Position numbers and translations under genes: made by a program. From assembly GCF_013266735.1 (NCBI RefSeq), contig NZ_JABSNU010000003.1, forward strand, positions 496,001 through 560,000: 64,000 nucleotides of DNA. The letters run 5' to 3'. The notes under the pieces are model-generated. The model ran no database searches and was not told where the DNA came from. It was given only the letters and a program-made list of their open reading frames with translations. Of the stretch, positions 51,567-58,646 are shown piece by piece (the stretch's first letter is position 1; every line of letters begins with the position of its first letter). The stretch is from Pedobacter foliorum (GTDB lineage Bacteria; Bacteroidota; Bacteroidia; Sphingobacteriales; Sphingobacteriaceae).

Positions 51567-52346
51567 ATGGATCAATACGCATTAATAACGGGAGCAAGTA
51601 AAGGGATAGGAAGGTCTATAGCTATTTCTATGGCTAAAAGAAAATATAACCTCTTGCTTGTTGCAAGGTCGGCTCCTGAACTTGCAGCTCTTAAATCGGA
51701 GCTTTCTACTCAATACGGTATTAGTGTAGAAGTTTATGCAATGGATCTTTCTGCACAGGGAGCGGCTAAGCGTGTGGCAGAGTGGTGTAAGGACAATGCT
51801 TTTCCTGTATCGGTACTTGTTAATAATGCGGGGTTTGGTGTTTGGGGCAAATTCGATAGTCTTTCAATAGATGAACAGCTTAATATGTTGCAGCTTAATG
51901 TGACAGCACTTACAGAGCTTACTTATCATTTACTGCCTCTTTTAAAACGAAACCAACAAGGTTACATACTCAATGTTTCCAGTACAGCCGCTTATCAGGC
52001 GGTGCCTACACTGGCAATGTATGCAGCAACTAAATCATATGTTTTGTCTTTTAGTAGAGCAATAAGGTATGAACTTAAAGATTCATCAGTATCAGTAACC
52101 TGTATCAGTCCAGGCCCTGTTGGTACAGGCTTTGCCGAGAGGGCAGGGCTTTCGGTTATCAATGATATTGCAGAGAAATTTAATATGGATGCTAACGTTG
52201 TAGCAGAAATTGGAGTTAAAGCAATGTTCAATAAAAAGGCAGAAGTGATACCGGGCTTTACCAATATTATATCCGCATATGCTAACAGGATTTTGCCCAA
52301 ATCGCTTATAGAAAAGATTACCGCCGGAATCTACAAGATCAAATAA
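51567..52346 (+). CDS. Short-chain dehydrogenase/reductase
   Basis: NAD(P)-dependent oxidoreductase of the classical SDR group. TGASKGIG (about 7-14) forms the cofactor loop, NNAGFG the middle motif, and the catalytic Ser in NVSSTAAY with YAATK gives the active site. 259 residues with the C-terminal extension typical of DltE-like proteins. Substrate unknown. It is divergent from the PAS gene with a 43 bp gap. Confidence 0.94.
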   Translation: MDQYALITGASKGIGRSIAISMAKRKYNLLLVARSAPELAALKSELSTQYGISVEVYAMDLSAQGAAKRVAEWCKDNAFPVSVLVNNAGFGVWGKFDSLSIDEQLNMLQLNVTALTELTYHLLPLLKRNQQGYILNVSSTAAYQAVPTLAMYAATKSYVLSFSRAIRYELKDSSVSVTCISPGPVGTGFAERAGLSVINDIAEKFNMDANVVAEIGVKAMFNKKAEVIPGFTNIISAYANRILPKSLIEKITAGIYKIK

Positions 52347-52400
52347 ATTAGCGTGAGAAAATATTTTTTAAAATAAATGCTTGGTATTCAACATATTTTG

Positions 52401-52408
52401 TATGTTTG
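52401..52408 (+). promoter_or_regulatory. -7 promoter element of the Cys-leader/PhyH transcript
   Basis: TATGTTTG, an exact TAnnTTTG, with TTG at 52381-52383 as -33 partner (17 bp spacing). The transcript would begin near 52414, inside an operator-like CTACTAAACACATAG (52418-52432; 11 of 15 bases match the dyad) and just before the leader ORF. Confidence 0.6.
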
Positions 52409-52435
52409 TAAAATAAACTACTAAACACATAGACT

Positions 52436-52525
52436 ATGTCTATTAAAACAGATAACAACTATTCATTAAATCGCTCCATGGCAATGCTTCAGATGATGAA
52501 GCCCATGCAGTGTTGTTGCTGTTAA
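52436..52525 (+). CDS. Tiny ORF ending in four Cys codons, putative leader peptide
   Basis: 29 codons, ATG to TAA, ending MMKPMQCCCC then stop. The peptide is rich in Met and has no other Cys. It begins about 28 bases after a perfect -7 element and ends 73 bp before the dioxygenase ATG, so it would be the first thing translated on that message. Four consecutive Cys codons at the end, like the Cys-rich tail of the ORF at 37573, fit a Cys-sensing leader. A weak hairpin (52533-52547) follows, without a T run. Confidence 0.6.
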   Translation: MSIKTDNNYSLNRSMAMLQMMKPMQCCCC

Positions 52526-52598
52526 TTTCTTAGGGTCTTCCAGATCCAACCTCTGATTTCAAATAATACCTTCTTTTAATTTTTTATAAAATAGACCT

Positions 52599-53405
52599 AT
52601 GGCAACTTCATATCCAAAGTTTTCATTAGCTGAAACTTTAACCGCTGAGCAAAAAAGCTTTTTTAACACAAATGGCTTTATCCATTTCAAAAATTTCATT
52701 ACACCCGAAACTGTAAAATCAATTATAGATGCATCACTTGAGGTGCAAAAAAAATGGTTAGAAAAAGATGTAAACAAGATCAATGGCGTCCCAATTAAGT
52801 ACGGTCGTGATCTTGATGGTTCTTCTATTGTTCAGCGCTTTGCATTTATTAATCAACATCATTCAACCTTTAGTGGTCTTTTGCTTGACCCAAGATTAAA
52901 CGGATTACTTGAACTGGCCGGTGCTGGAGCCAGACTTGGTGAAAGTGAAAAGGATGGGATGGTTTTTAATCATTATGTAAATGGACCTGATAGTAAATTC
53001 ACCAAAATGGGATGGCATACAGATGGGTTGAGGGATGTTTTTTATGGACAAAAGTTAAATCCGATGCTTAATGTAGGGATACACCTAAATAACCTGGAGC
53101 CCGAAAATGGTGGACTAAGGATAATTCCCGGAACGCACAAGCAAGGACTTTACCAAATGCTTTTTAGAAAGAAGTACTTTCTGGATCATGATGAAGATGC
53201 AGAGGAAATTGCAGTTGTGCCTGAGGTAGGTGATCTTACTATTCATGATGGAAGGTTATGGCATCGTGTGGCACAATCGTCTGTAATAGGTGAACAGAGC
53301 CGTAGAAGGGTGATTTACATTCCTATTATTGCAGGCAAGTATGCTCCTAAAAATGAAAATAGTCCAACAGTGTTCTACCAGCGTTTCGCAGGTATTGTAA
53401 AATAA
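52599..53405 (+). CDS. Phytanoyl-CoA dioxygenase (PhyH) family Fe(II)/2-oxoglutarate oxygenase
   Basis: 268-residue cupin-fold oxygenase. The iron ligands are visible as the HxD of KMGWHTDG (about residue 140) and the distal His in HDGRLWHRV (about 221), followed by an Arg-rich QSRRRVIYIPI for 2-oxoglutarate. The family hydroxylates small molecules and lipids. Its promoter, operator-like site and Cys leader suggest sulfur control, so a role in releasing sulfur from organosulfur compounds is possible, but no family-specific evidence for that is present. Confidence 0.9.
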   Translation: MATSYPKFSLAETLTAEQKSFFNTNGFIHFKNFITPETVKSIIDASLEVQKKWLEKDVNKINGVPIKYGRDLDGSSIVQRFAFINQHHSTFSGLLLDPRLNGLLELAGAGARLGESEKDGMVFNHYVNGPDSKFTKMGWHTDGLRDVFYGQKLNPMLNVGIHLNNLEPENGGLRIIPGTHKQGLYQMLFRKKYFLDHDEDAEEIAVVPEVGDLTIHDGRLWHRVAQSSVIGEQSRRRVIYIPIIAGKYAPKNENSPTVFYQRFAGIVK

Positions 53406-53571
53406 AAAAGATATGATATTTTTAATCATCATAAATTACCTTGTAAGGTCTGGCCGATTAGATAAGCCCATTTTGTTTGTGAAAACCGTTTATAAAAGAA
53501 GCGTAGTGAGGTAGATTGCATGGCATTTTATTCTTATGTTTACTAGATAGTAAATGCTAATTTGTAACCAA

Positions 53572-54396
53572 ATGAAAAGAATATTATTGCTGTTTGTTCT
53601 TGTTTGTACCCTCGCATCCTTTACCAAAAAAGAAACTACATGGACAGCCATTGGCGACTCTATTACTTATTTAAATGATCATCAGGATGAAACCGGTAAT
53701 CGAATTACAAGCGGTTATATGAGTAGAGTGGTAAAGGAATTGCCCAATGTTAAATTCACTAACCAAGGTCATAATGGTTGGACTGCTGTTGGTATAGCAA
53801 AAGAAATAGAGAATCTGGGTATTCAAAAATCTGATGTGTATTCAGTTTTTTTAGGGACAAATGATTGGTGGTCAGGACAGCCTTTGGGAACTCTTAGTGA
53901 TTACATTAACAACACCGGTCTCAAAACTGTTTATGGAGCCTACCGCATTATCATTAATAAACTTAAGACCCTTAATCCTGATGCTAAAATTGTTCTGATT
54001 ACTCCTATGCAACGGGTAGATTTCGTATATGTAGGGGACAGTCATAACAATGCCTGGGGTTCGTACAAAGACAAAAATGGACAAATGCTATCTCAATTTG
54101 CCGCTGCCGTTAATAATATTGGCCGTTATGAACATTTCAAAATCGTGGATCTTTACAATAAGAGTGGCATGGAGCTTAAAACTTTAGTAAAATTTAAGAG
54201 GTTAAAAGATCCTCAAACAGGAGCCTATAAAAATTATAGCTATCCTGATTTTAAAGATATTCCTTTTAACCCCGATACGGACGAGTATCCTTATCCTGCT
54301 GAAGCGATTAATGATACTTACGATGGTTTACATCCTTCAGATAAAGGGTATCAAATTATTGCGGATATGCTGGTTAAAATCATAAAGAAATACTAA
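53572..54396 (+). CDS. SGNH/GDSL hydrolase, exported
   Basis: Start at the ATG at 53572, which begins a clean signal peptide (MKRILLLFVLVCTLASF); the ATG at 53554 would add six residues before it. The four SGNH blocks are present: Ser in WTAIGDSITYL, Gly in QGHNGWT, Asn in FLGTNDWW and Asp/His in YDGLHPSDKGY. About 274 residues. Likely periplasmic or secreted esterase; substrate unknown. Confidence 0.9.
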   Translation: MKRILLLFVLVCTLASFTKKETTWTAIGDSITYLNDHQDETGNRITSGYMSRVVKELPNVKFTNQGHNGWTAVGIAKEIENLGIQKSDVYSVFLGTNDWWSGQPLGTLSDYINNTGLKTVYGAYRIIINKLKTLNPDAKIVLITPMQRVDFVYVGDSHNNAWGSYKDKNGQMLSQFAAAVNNIGRYEHFKIVDLYNKSGMELKTLVKFKRLKDPQTGAYKNYSYPDFKDIPFNPDTDEYPYPAEAINDTYDGLHPSDKGYQIIADMLVKIIKKY

Positions 54397-54412
54397 AAGC
54401 CTGAGGTGTTTT

Positions 54413-55000
54413 CTATTTGGATGCGATTTGCTCTGCAGTAAGCTTATCAGTTTTCTGGCATACAAAGTCTTCAAAATTTATATTCCCCATATTATTGGCC
54501 ATATAAGTGTGCGAATCGGCTGTTCCACTTAATTTTAGTGTCGATGCATCTTTTAGAATGGTGTACATGCTGTTTGCATTAGTTTTTATATCAGCAGTAG
54601 CATTGTCGTTTAAAAAGATTTGAAGATATGTTAGGTTGAGTGTGCCTTTTGTAACTACCGACGCATTGCCAAATGCCTGGATCCTGGTCAAATCTTTTAC
54701 TGTTACGGTAATGACTACAGGATACTTTTCGGTTGAATTGATTAATAAATTGTAACCTTTTCTGGTGATGGTAGTTTTCGAAGTATTGTAGTAATCATCA
54801 ATTCTAACTTCTTCTTCCTGACCTTTAACTAAAATAACTTTTACATTTCCACTAATAGTAACCTTATTAAAGGTTAAAGTGCCTGTTTTAAATGATACTA
54901 GTTTGTGGCTGGGGGTTGCTGCAAAGGTCGCCATTGTTGAAGATGTTAAAATAATTCCTGTTAATGCAGTAGCGATTAAGGTTTTTGTAAGGGTTTTCAT
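54413..55000 (-). CDS. DUF2807 (head GIN domain) exported protein
   Basis: 195 residues: a signal peptide (about 1-28, ending TFAA) followed by a right-handed beta-helix-like repeat of short strands (FNKVTISGNVKVILVKGQEEEVRID and LTRIQAFGNASVVTKGTLN), as in DUF2807 proteins. Function unknown; it often accompanies cell-surface or regulatory systems. A - strand promoter with a dyad and a hairpin lie 190-270 bp upstream. Confidence 0.82.
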   Translation of the reverse strand: MKTLTKTLIATALTGIILTSSTMATFAATPSHKLVSFKTGTLTFNKVTISGNVKVILVKGQEEEVRIDDYYNTSKTTITRKGYNLLINSTEKYPVVITVTVKDLTRIQAFGNASVVTKGTLNLTYLQIFLNDNATADIKTNANSMYTILKDASTLKLSGTADSHTYMANNMGNINFEDFVCQKTDKLTAEQIASK

Positions 55001-55189
55001 GGTTTTGTGTATTTGAGATTCTTAATTGTTTGTCAATAAGATGCTTGCAGCAAAGGAAAAGTTGCACAGAGATTAGCTGTTTTATACCAGCAGAGTGTAA
55101 TACACGACGAACGGTCAAAAGGATTCGACGAACTGGAAAAGAAAAATTAAATGAGTTTGATTGGCAACCAGAAAAGGTATGAAATAAGA

Positions 55190-55221
55190 AAAGGGGATAG
55201 GCCTTTCGACTTACCCCCTTT
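55190..55221 (-). terminator. Terminator-like hairpin in the leader of the DUF2807 gene
   Basis: Read on the - strand, AAAGGGGGTA pairs with TATCCCCTTT (10 bp, one G-U) around a 12-base loop and is followed by TTCTTATTTC. It lies just below a perfect - strand -7 element (55241-55248), so it may be an attenuator or the end of a very short RNA. Confidence 0.45.
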
Positions 55222-55240
55222 AAATTAACGCTCTCGGGTA

Positions 55241-55269
55241 CAAATGTAATAAATGTTTAAACATTTATT
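55241..55269 (-). promoter_or_regulatory. - strand promoter element with adjacent 22-base palindrome
   Basis: TACATTTG (- strand, 55241-55248) matches TAnnTTTG exactly. Directly upstream in the transcriptional sense, 55248-55269 is a perfect palindrome of AATAAATGTTT with its complement, covering the spacer/-33 region. This explains most of the gap 55001-55357; the rest shows nothing clear. Confidence 0.5.
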
Positions 55270-55357
55270 TATCATATGATTGTCATCAGTTAAATACTGT
55301 TAAAATTTTATTAGCCTGATGGGAATATGTTAGCTTAGTTTATCCATACAAAATCTA

Positions 55358-56080
55358 ATGCTGAAAGCTTCCATCTTTTTGTTATTCATGCTGTTAAGTC
55401 TATGTGTTAGTGGGCAATTAATAAAAGGTAAGGTTGTAGATGCCCAAACTGAACGTCCGCTTGAAGGTATATTGATACAGTTGAATCACACACAAAAAAT
55501 GAGTGGCCCTAAGGGGGATTTTACGCTAATTGTTTCGGCAACGGATACGATATGGTTCTCAGGATTAGGCTACGATCGGAAATATGTTCTCGTAAAGGAC
55601 TGGAAATTGCCGTTAATGACAGTTTTTCTTAATACAACCACTATAAACCTTAACGAAGTAGTTATTTCCGGTCAACGAGATCATAAAGCAGATTCACTAA
55701 AACTAAGAAAAGATTTTGCAAAGGAGTTTAGCTATAGGCCTATTAGGTTTAAGGATGTTTTTATAAATTCTTATCAGCAAAGAGGTCGGTTTGAATTTGT
55801 AAAGATTGATGTGTTGCAACTGGCCAGATTATTAGGACGAAAAAATGATGTGCAGTATAAATTAAAGAAAAGACTCCATGAAGACGAAAAACAGGCTTAT
55901 ATAGATTCAAGGTTTGGAAGGTCTTTTATTTCATCTCTTACTAAACTGGAAGGCGATTCTCTTGATTTATTCCTAGAGCAATACAGACCTACTAAAGAAG
56001 AGTTATTGGGTGTATCAGATTATAATTTGATACTGAAAATTAAGTCGGATTTAAAAGCTTTCAAAGAAAAGAAGGATTAA
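55358..56080 (+). CDS. Carboxypeptidase-regulatory-like domain protein
   Basis: 240 residues: a signal peptide (about 1-20, ending SGQ) then LIKGKVVDAQTERPLEGILIQLN, the opening of the CarboxypepD_reg-like (CNA-B type) beta-sandwich that runs to about 110 (VFLNTTTINLNEVVISGQ). The remainder is charged and helical (about 120-240) with no recognised domain. Such proteins occur widely in Bacteroidota; no function is assigned. A terminator follows. Confidence 0.8.
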   Translation: MLKASIFLLFMLLSLCVSGQLIKGKVVDAQTERPLEGILIQLNHTQKMSGPKGDFTLIVSATDTIWFSGLGYDRKYVLVKDWKLPLMTVFLNTTTINLNEVVISGQRDHKADSLKLRKDFAKEFSYRPIRFKDVFINSYQQRGRFEFVKIDVLQLARLLGRKNDVQYKLKKRLHEDEKQAYIDSRFGRSFISSLTKLEGDSLDLFLEQYRPTKEELLGVSDYNLILKIKSDLKAFKEKKD

Positions 56081-56097
56081 CCTTAAAGTAAGGCACA

Positions 56098-56135
56098 AAA
56101 AAAAAGGTAGTCTTATCCAAGCACTACCTCTTTTT
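56098..56135. terminator. Bidirectional terminator
   Basis: AGGTAGT (56105-56111) pairs with ACTACCT (56123-56129). The right flank ends in a T run on the + strand; the left flank is a long A run, giving a stronger T tract on the - strand. Confidence 0.75.
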
Positions 56136-56325
56136 AACCAAATATAAACCCAGTATGAACGGGATCTTTTTCTTTAAGACAATAATCGCACCATTGCCTG
56201 TTTTAATCTTTTACTAATCAGCTGCGCTGTATTAACAATACAAATGTAAGGATATTTTTTAGATAGTGTAATAAATACACTAAGTTATTTTTCAAATGAC
56301 AATATTATGGCAAATCTATTCATAG
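56136..56325 (-). ncRNA. Possible short - strand transcription unit (weak)
   Basis: Within the gap 56081-56383 there is an exact - strand -7 element (TACATTTG, 56241-56248) whose transcript would run into the terminator at 56098-56135, giving an RNA of roughly 130-140 bases with no substantial ORF. A second exact match, 56139-56146, lies too close to the hairpin to be useful. No known RNA family is recognised. On the + strand a 20-codon hydrophobic ORF (56156-56218) is probably incidental. Confidence 0.25.
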
Positions 56326-56352
56326 AAAAAGGAGGCTATTGCCTCCTTTTTT
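56326..56352. terminator. Terminator of the FKBP gene
   Basis: AAAAAGGAGGC (56326-56336) pairs with GCCTCCTTTTT (56341-56351) around TATT. It follows the FKBP gene on the - strand and has T runs on both strands. Confidence 0.9.
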
Positions 56353-56383
56353 ATTCGATAAATCCGATAAATTAATTTGTTAC

Positions 56384-56863
56384 TTATTGTAAATCAGTTA
56401 TTTCTATTGTAAAATCTAGTACTGAATTTGCAGGTACCGGACCATTTTTTCTATTTCCGTAGGCATAAAAAGAAGGGATTAATAAACGAATCTTACCACC
56501 TTTTTGAATTAACGGAATACCAATTTGCCATCCGCCAATCAAACCTCCCATTGTAAATACTGCACCATTCTTGGTTTCAAATACAGTTCCATCTAATAAT
56601 CTTCCAGTATAATTTGCCGTTACCTGTGTAGTGGATTTATACTCTATATTTCCTGTACCAGGTGCAATGATCTGATAAAACATGCCAAATTGATCATCTT
56701 TTTTGGTAGCAATATCGTTTTTTGTAACAAAAGCTCTAATCGCATTTGTATCAGTTGTAAACTGAGCAATTGGATCATGGTTGTCTACAGGGAAATCTTT
56801 TTCACAAGCTGTAAGGCATCCCGCAATACAAACTAGTAGGAGTAAATGTTTTAATTTGGTCAT
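56384..56863 (-). CDS. FKBP-type peptidyl-prolyl isomerase, lipoprotein
   Basis: Periplasmic or surface proline isomerase. I use the ATG at 56863; a perfect TATATTTG lies six bases upstream, so the TTG at 56872 cannot be used. This gives a lipoprotein signal with lipobox LTAC. The FKBP domain (about 75-159) has VTANYTGRLLDGTVFETKNG, IGGWQIGIPLIQKGGKIRLLIPSFYAYGN and VLDFTIEI, with the aromatic binding-pocket residues present. Length about 159. Confidence 0.92.
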   Translation of the reverse strand: MTKLKHLLLLVCIAGCLTACEKDFPVDNHDPIAQFTTDTNAIRAFVTKNDIATKKDDQFGMFYQIIAPGTGNIEYKSTTQVTANYTGRLLDGTVFETKNGAVFTMGGLIGGWQIGIPLIQKGGKIRLLIPSFYAYGNRKNGPVPANSVLDFTIEITDLQ

Positions 56864-56869
56864 GATAAA

Positions 56870-56877
56870 CAAATATA
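56870..56877 (-). promoter_or_regulatory. -7 promoter element of the FKBP gene, abutting the start codon
   Basis: On the - strand TATATTTG, then TTTATC, then ATG: the same spacing as at gldB (TATATTTG, TTTATA, ATG). Supports a leaderless or near-leaderless transcript. Confidence 0.6.
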
Positions 56878-57032
56878 ATTTATTTTTTAATCAATGCACG
56901 AAGTTAATAAGTCGTTTTAGCAAAAATAACTGTCTGTTTTTTAGTGCACATGCTAATGTTTATCTGCTGTTGTAAAAAATGTTAGAATAGATTTTAAGAG
57001 TTAACTTTAGGTAGTCATAATTAACAAGATTT

Positions 57033-57767
57033 ATGAAAGAGAATAAATACGATAATCCTGCTTTTTTTAATCAGTATAGTCAGATGACGCGCTCAGTGAA
57101 AGGATTGGAAGGCGCCGGAGAATGGCATGTGCTTCAGAAAATACTGCCTATTACTAAGGGTAAACGTGTTTTAGATTTGGGCTGCGGTTTTGGATGGCAT
57201 TGTCAATATGTGGCAGGACAAGGAGCAGAGTCAGTTCTTGGAATAGATTTGTCAGAAAAAATGCTAGACTTTGCAAAACAGAAGAATCAGTTTTCTTTTG
57301 TTGAATATAAGCAGATGGCAATTGAAGATTTTGATTTTCCTGCAGAATCTTTTGATGTGGTGTTGAGTTCTTTGGCTTTCCATTATCTGGAATCCTTTGA
57401 TGATGTTTGCCGTAAAGTACACAAATGTCTTTCTGTTGGCGGAACATTTGTTTTCTCTGTTGAGCATCCGGTTTTTACGGCATACGGGAGTCAGGATTGG
57501 TTTTATAATGAAAATAGTGAACCAATTCATTGGCCGGTTGATAATTACTATAAAGAAGGAATTAGAAAAGCTAACTTCTTAGGGCAAGAAGTTGTAAAAT
57601 ACCATAAAACCTTAACCACATACGTTAATGGTTTACTGAAAAGTGGGTTTGAAATAACGGCCCTGGTAGAACCAGAGCCGGATGAAATATCTTTAAAGAC
57701 TATTCCTGGAATGCAAGATGAGTTGCGGAGACCTATTTTTCTTATTATATCGGCTTTAAAAAAATAA
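57033..57767 (+). CDS. Class I SAM-dependent methyltransferase
   Basis: 244 residues. VLDLGCGFGWHCQYVAGQGAESVLGIDLS holds the SAM-binding glycine loop and acidic residue, and FDVVLSSLAFHYLESFDDV is the post-motif region. It resembles UbiE/BioC-type methyltransferases. Substrate unknown; no operon partners. Confidence 0.92.
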   Translation: MKENKYDNPAFFNQYSQMTRSVKGLEGAGEWHVLQKILPITKGKRVLDLGCGFGWHCQYVAGQGAESVLGIDLSEKMLDFAKQKNQFSFVEYKQMAIEDFDFPAESFDVVLSSLAFHYLESFDDVCRKVHKCLSVGGTFVFSVEHPVFTAYGSQDWFYNENSEPIHWPVDNYYKEGIRKANFLGQEVVKYHKTLTTYVNGLLKSGFEITALVEPEPDEISLKTIPGMQDELRRPIFLIISALKK

Positions 57768-57791
57768 AGTCGAGAATTGGATTTAGCAGTA

Positions 57792-58061
57792 TTAGTTATT
57801 GAAAACTGCTTTAAAAGCATTTCTGCAATCCTTACCTATTTCAAGAGGTAATCCATCTTTTAGATAAAGTTGAATATCGCCTTCAGCGGTATAGAAATAA
57901 CGGAAATAGTTGTTGATTTTATCAGGAGCACCGGTAAATGGATTATTTTTTGTACCAAACCATCTCGAGTATTTATTATCAATTTCCTGAAGCTTTTCTT
58001 CAAAAGCCAGTTTCTTTTTGTCGTTAGTTCCGACTTGCGTTTCGTCTGTAATTTCGCTCAT
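57792..58061 (-). CDS. Small hypothetical protein
   Basis: About 89 residues from the ATG at 58061 (a start six codons upstream is possible). Unrecognised. The N-terminal half is charged and helical (KKKLAFEEKLQEIDNKYSRWFG), the C-terminal half a mixed segment (NYFRYFYTAEGDIQLYLKDGLP). No signal peptide or membrane helix. Convergent with the methyltransferase gene. Coding character is moderate. Confidence 0.6.
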   Translation of the reverse strand: MSEITDETQVGTNDKKKLAFEEKLQEIDNKYSRWFGTKNNPFTGAPDKINNYFRYFYTAEGDIQLYLKDGLPLEIGKDCRNAFKAVFNN

Positions 58062-58313
58062 ATTTTGAATAACGCACAAGATACATATAATAATATCTAT
58101 TGCCGTGATAAATAGGTGTTTATGTTGGCAATGTGACAGCTAAATGTTATAACTAGATAATTGTTGATACATAAGGACAAAATAGTTGTACAAAGAGAAC
58201 TCTTAACTTTCGATGGTGAAGAGGTTATTTATGTTTGCTTTGGCCAACGAGTAATTAACGTGAATGGTTTGATTTTTGTTTATTATTTAAAACTATCTTA
58301 ATACCCTCTGGTC

Positions 58314-58646
58314 ATGATTAAAACACTAAAACTTCAGAAAGCAGTAATTGCCTTTATACTGGGCGTACTGGCACTAATTGCTTATAGAGTGATGAGTGTG
58401 AATAAAATGGAATCAAGTAATTATATGTTGTCATTAGCAGGCATTTTATTTATTGCCGGTGCCTTGATGCTCATCTATCCCATCATTTTTGCAAAAAAAG
58501 ATAAGGAAGGTTGTGTGGAACTTGATCCTGAAATACAAGAGGAAATGGATTCAACAGAGCAAGTGTCTGAAATTGAAAAAACCGCAGCTAATGAGGTTGC
58601 AACAACGGAAATCGTAGCCACAAAAGAAAAAATGGGAGAGGTTTAA
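58314..58646 (+). CDS. Small membrane protein with acidic C-terminal tail
   Basis: 110 residues: two membrane helices (about 9-28 and 39-60), a short charged segment (KKDKEGC), then an acidic, Thr/Ala/Glu-rich tail (about 68-110) with low-complexity repeats (ATTEIVATKE). I do not recognise a family. Its end overlaps the convergent phospholipase C gene by 4 bp. Confidence 0.65.
   Translation: MIKTLKLQKAVIAFILGVLALIAYRVMSVNKMESSNYMLSLAGILFIAGALMLIYPIIFAKKDKEGCVELDPEIQEEMDSTEQVSEIEKTAANEVATTEIVATKEKMGEV

Noticed and set aside
52533..52547. Hairpin GGGTC/GATCC as an attenuator terminator after the QCCCC ORF
   Set aside because: Five base pairs only, and no T run directly after it. Control, if real, is more likely translational or Rho-dependent.
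54888..55118. - strand frame containing LCCK upstream of the DUF2807 gene, a possible third Cys leader
   Set aside because: It begins with TTG, has only two adjacent Cys in the middle, runs 76 codons into the real gene and lacks a Cys-stop ending.
56156..56218. 20-codon hydrophobic ORF (MNGIFFFKTIIAPLPVLIFY)
   Set aside because: No promoter on the + strand and placed after a terminator; could be a toxin-like peptide but nothing else supports it.
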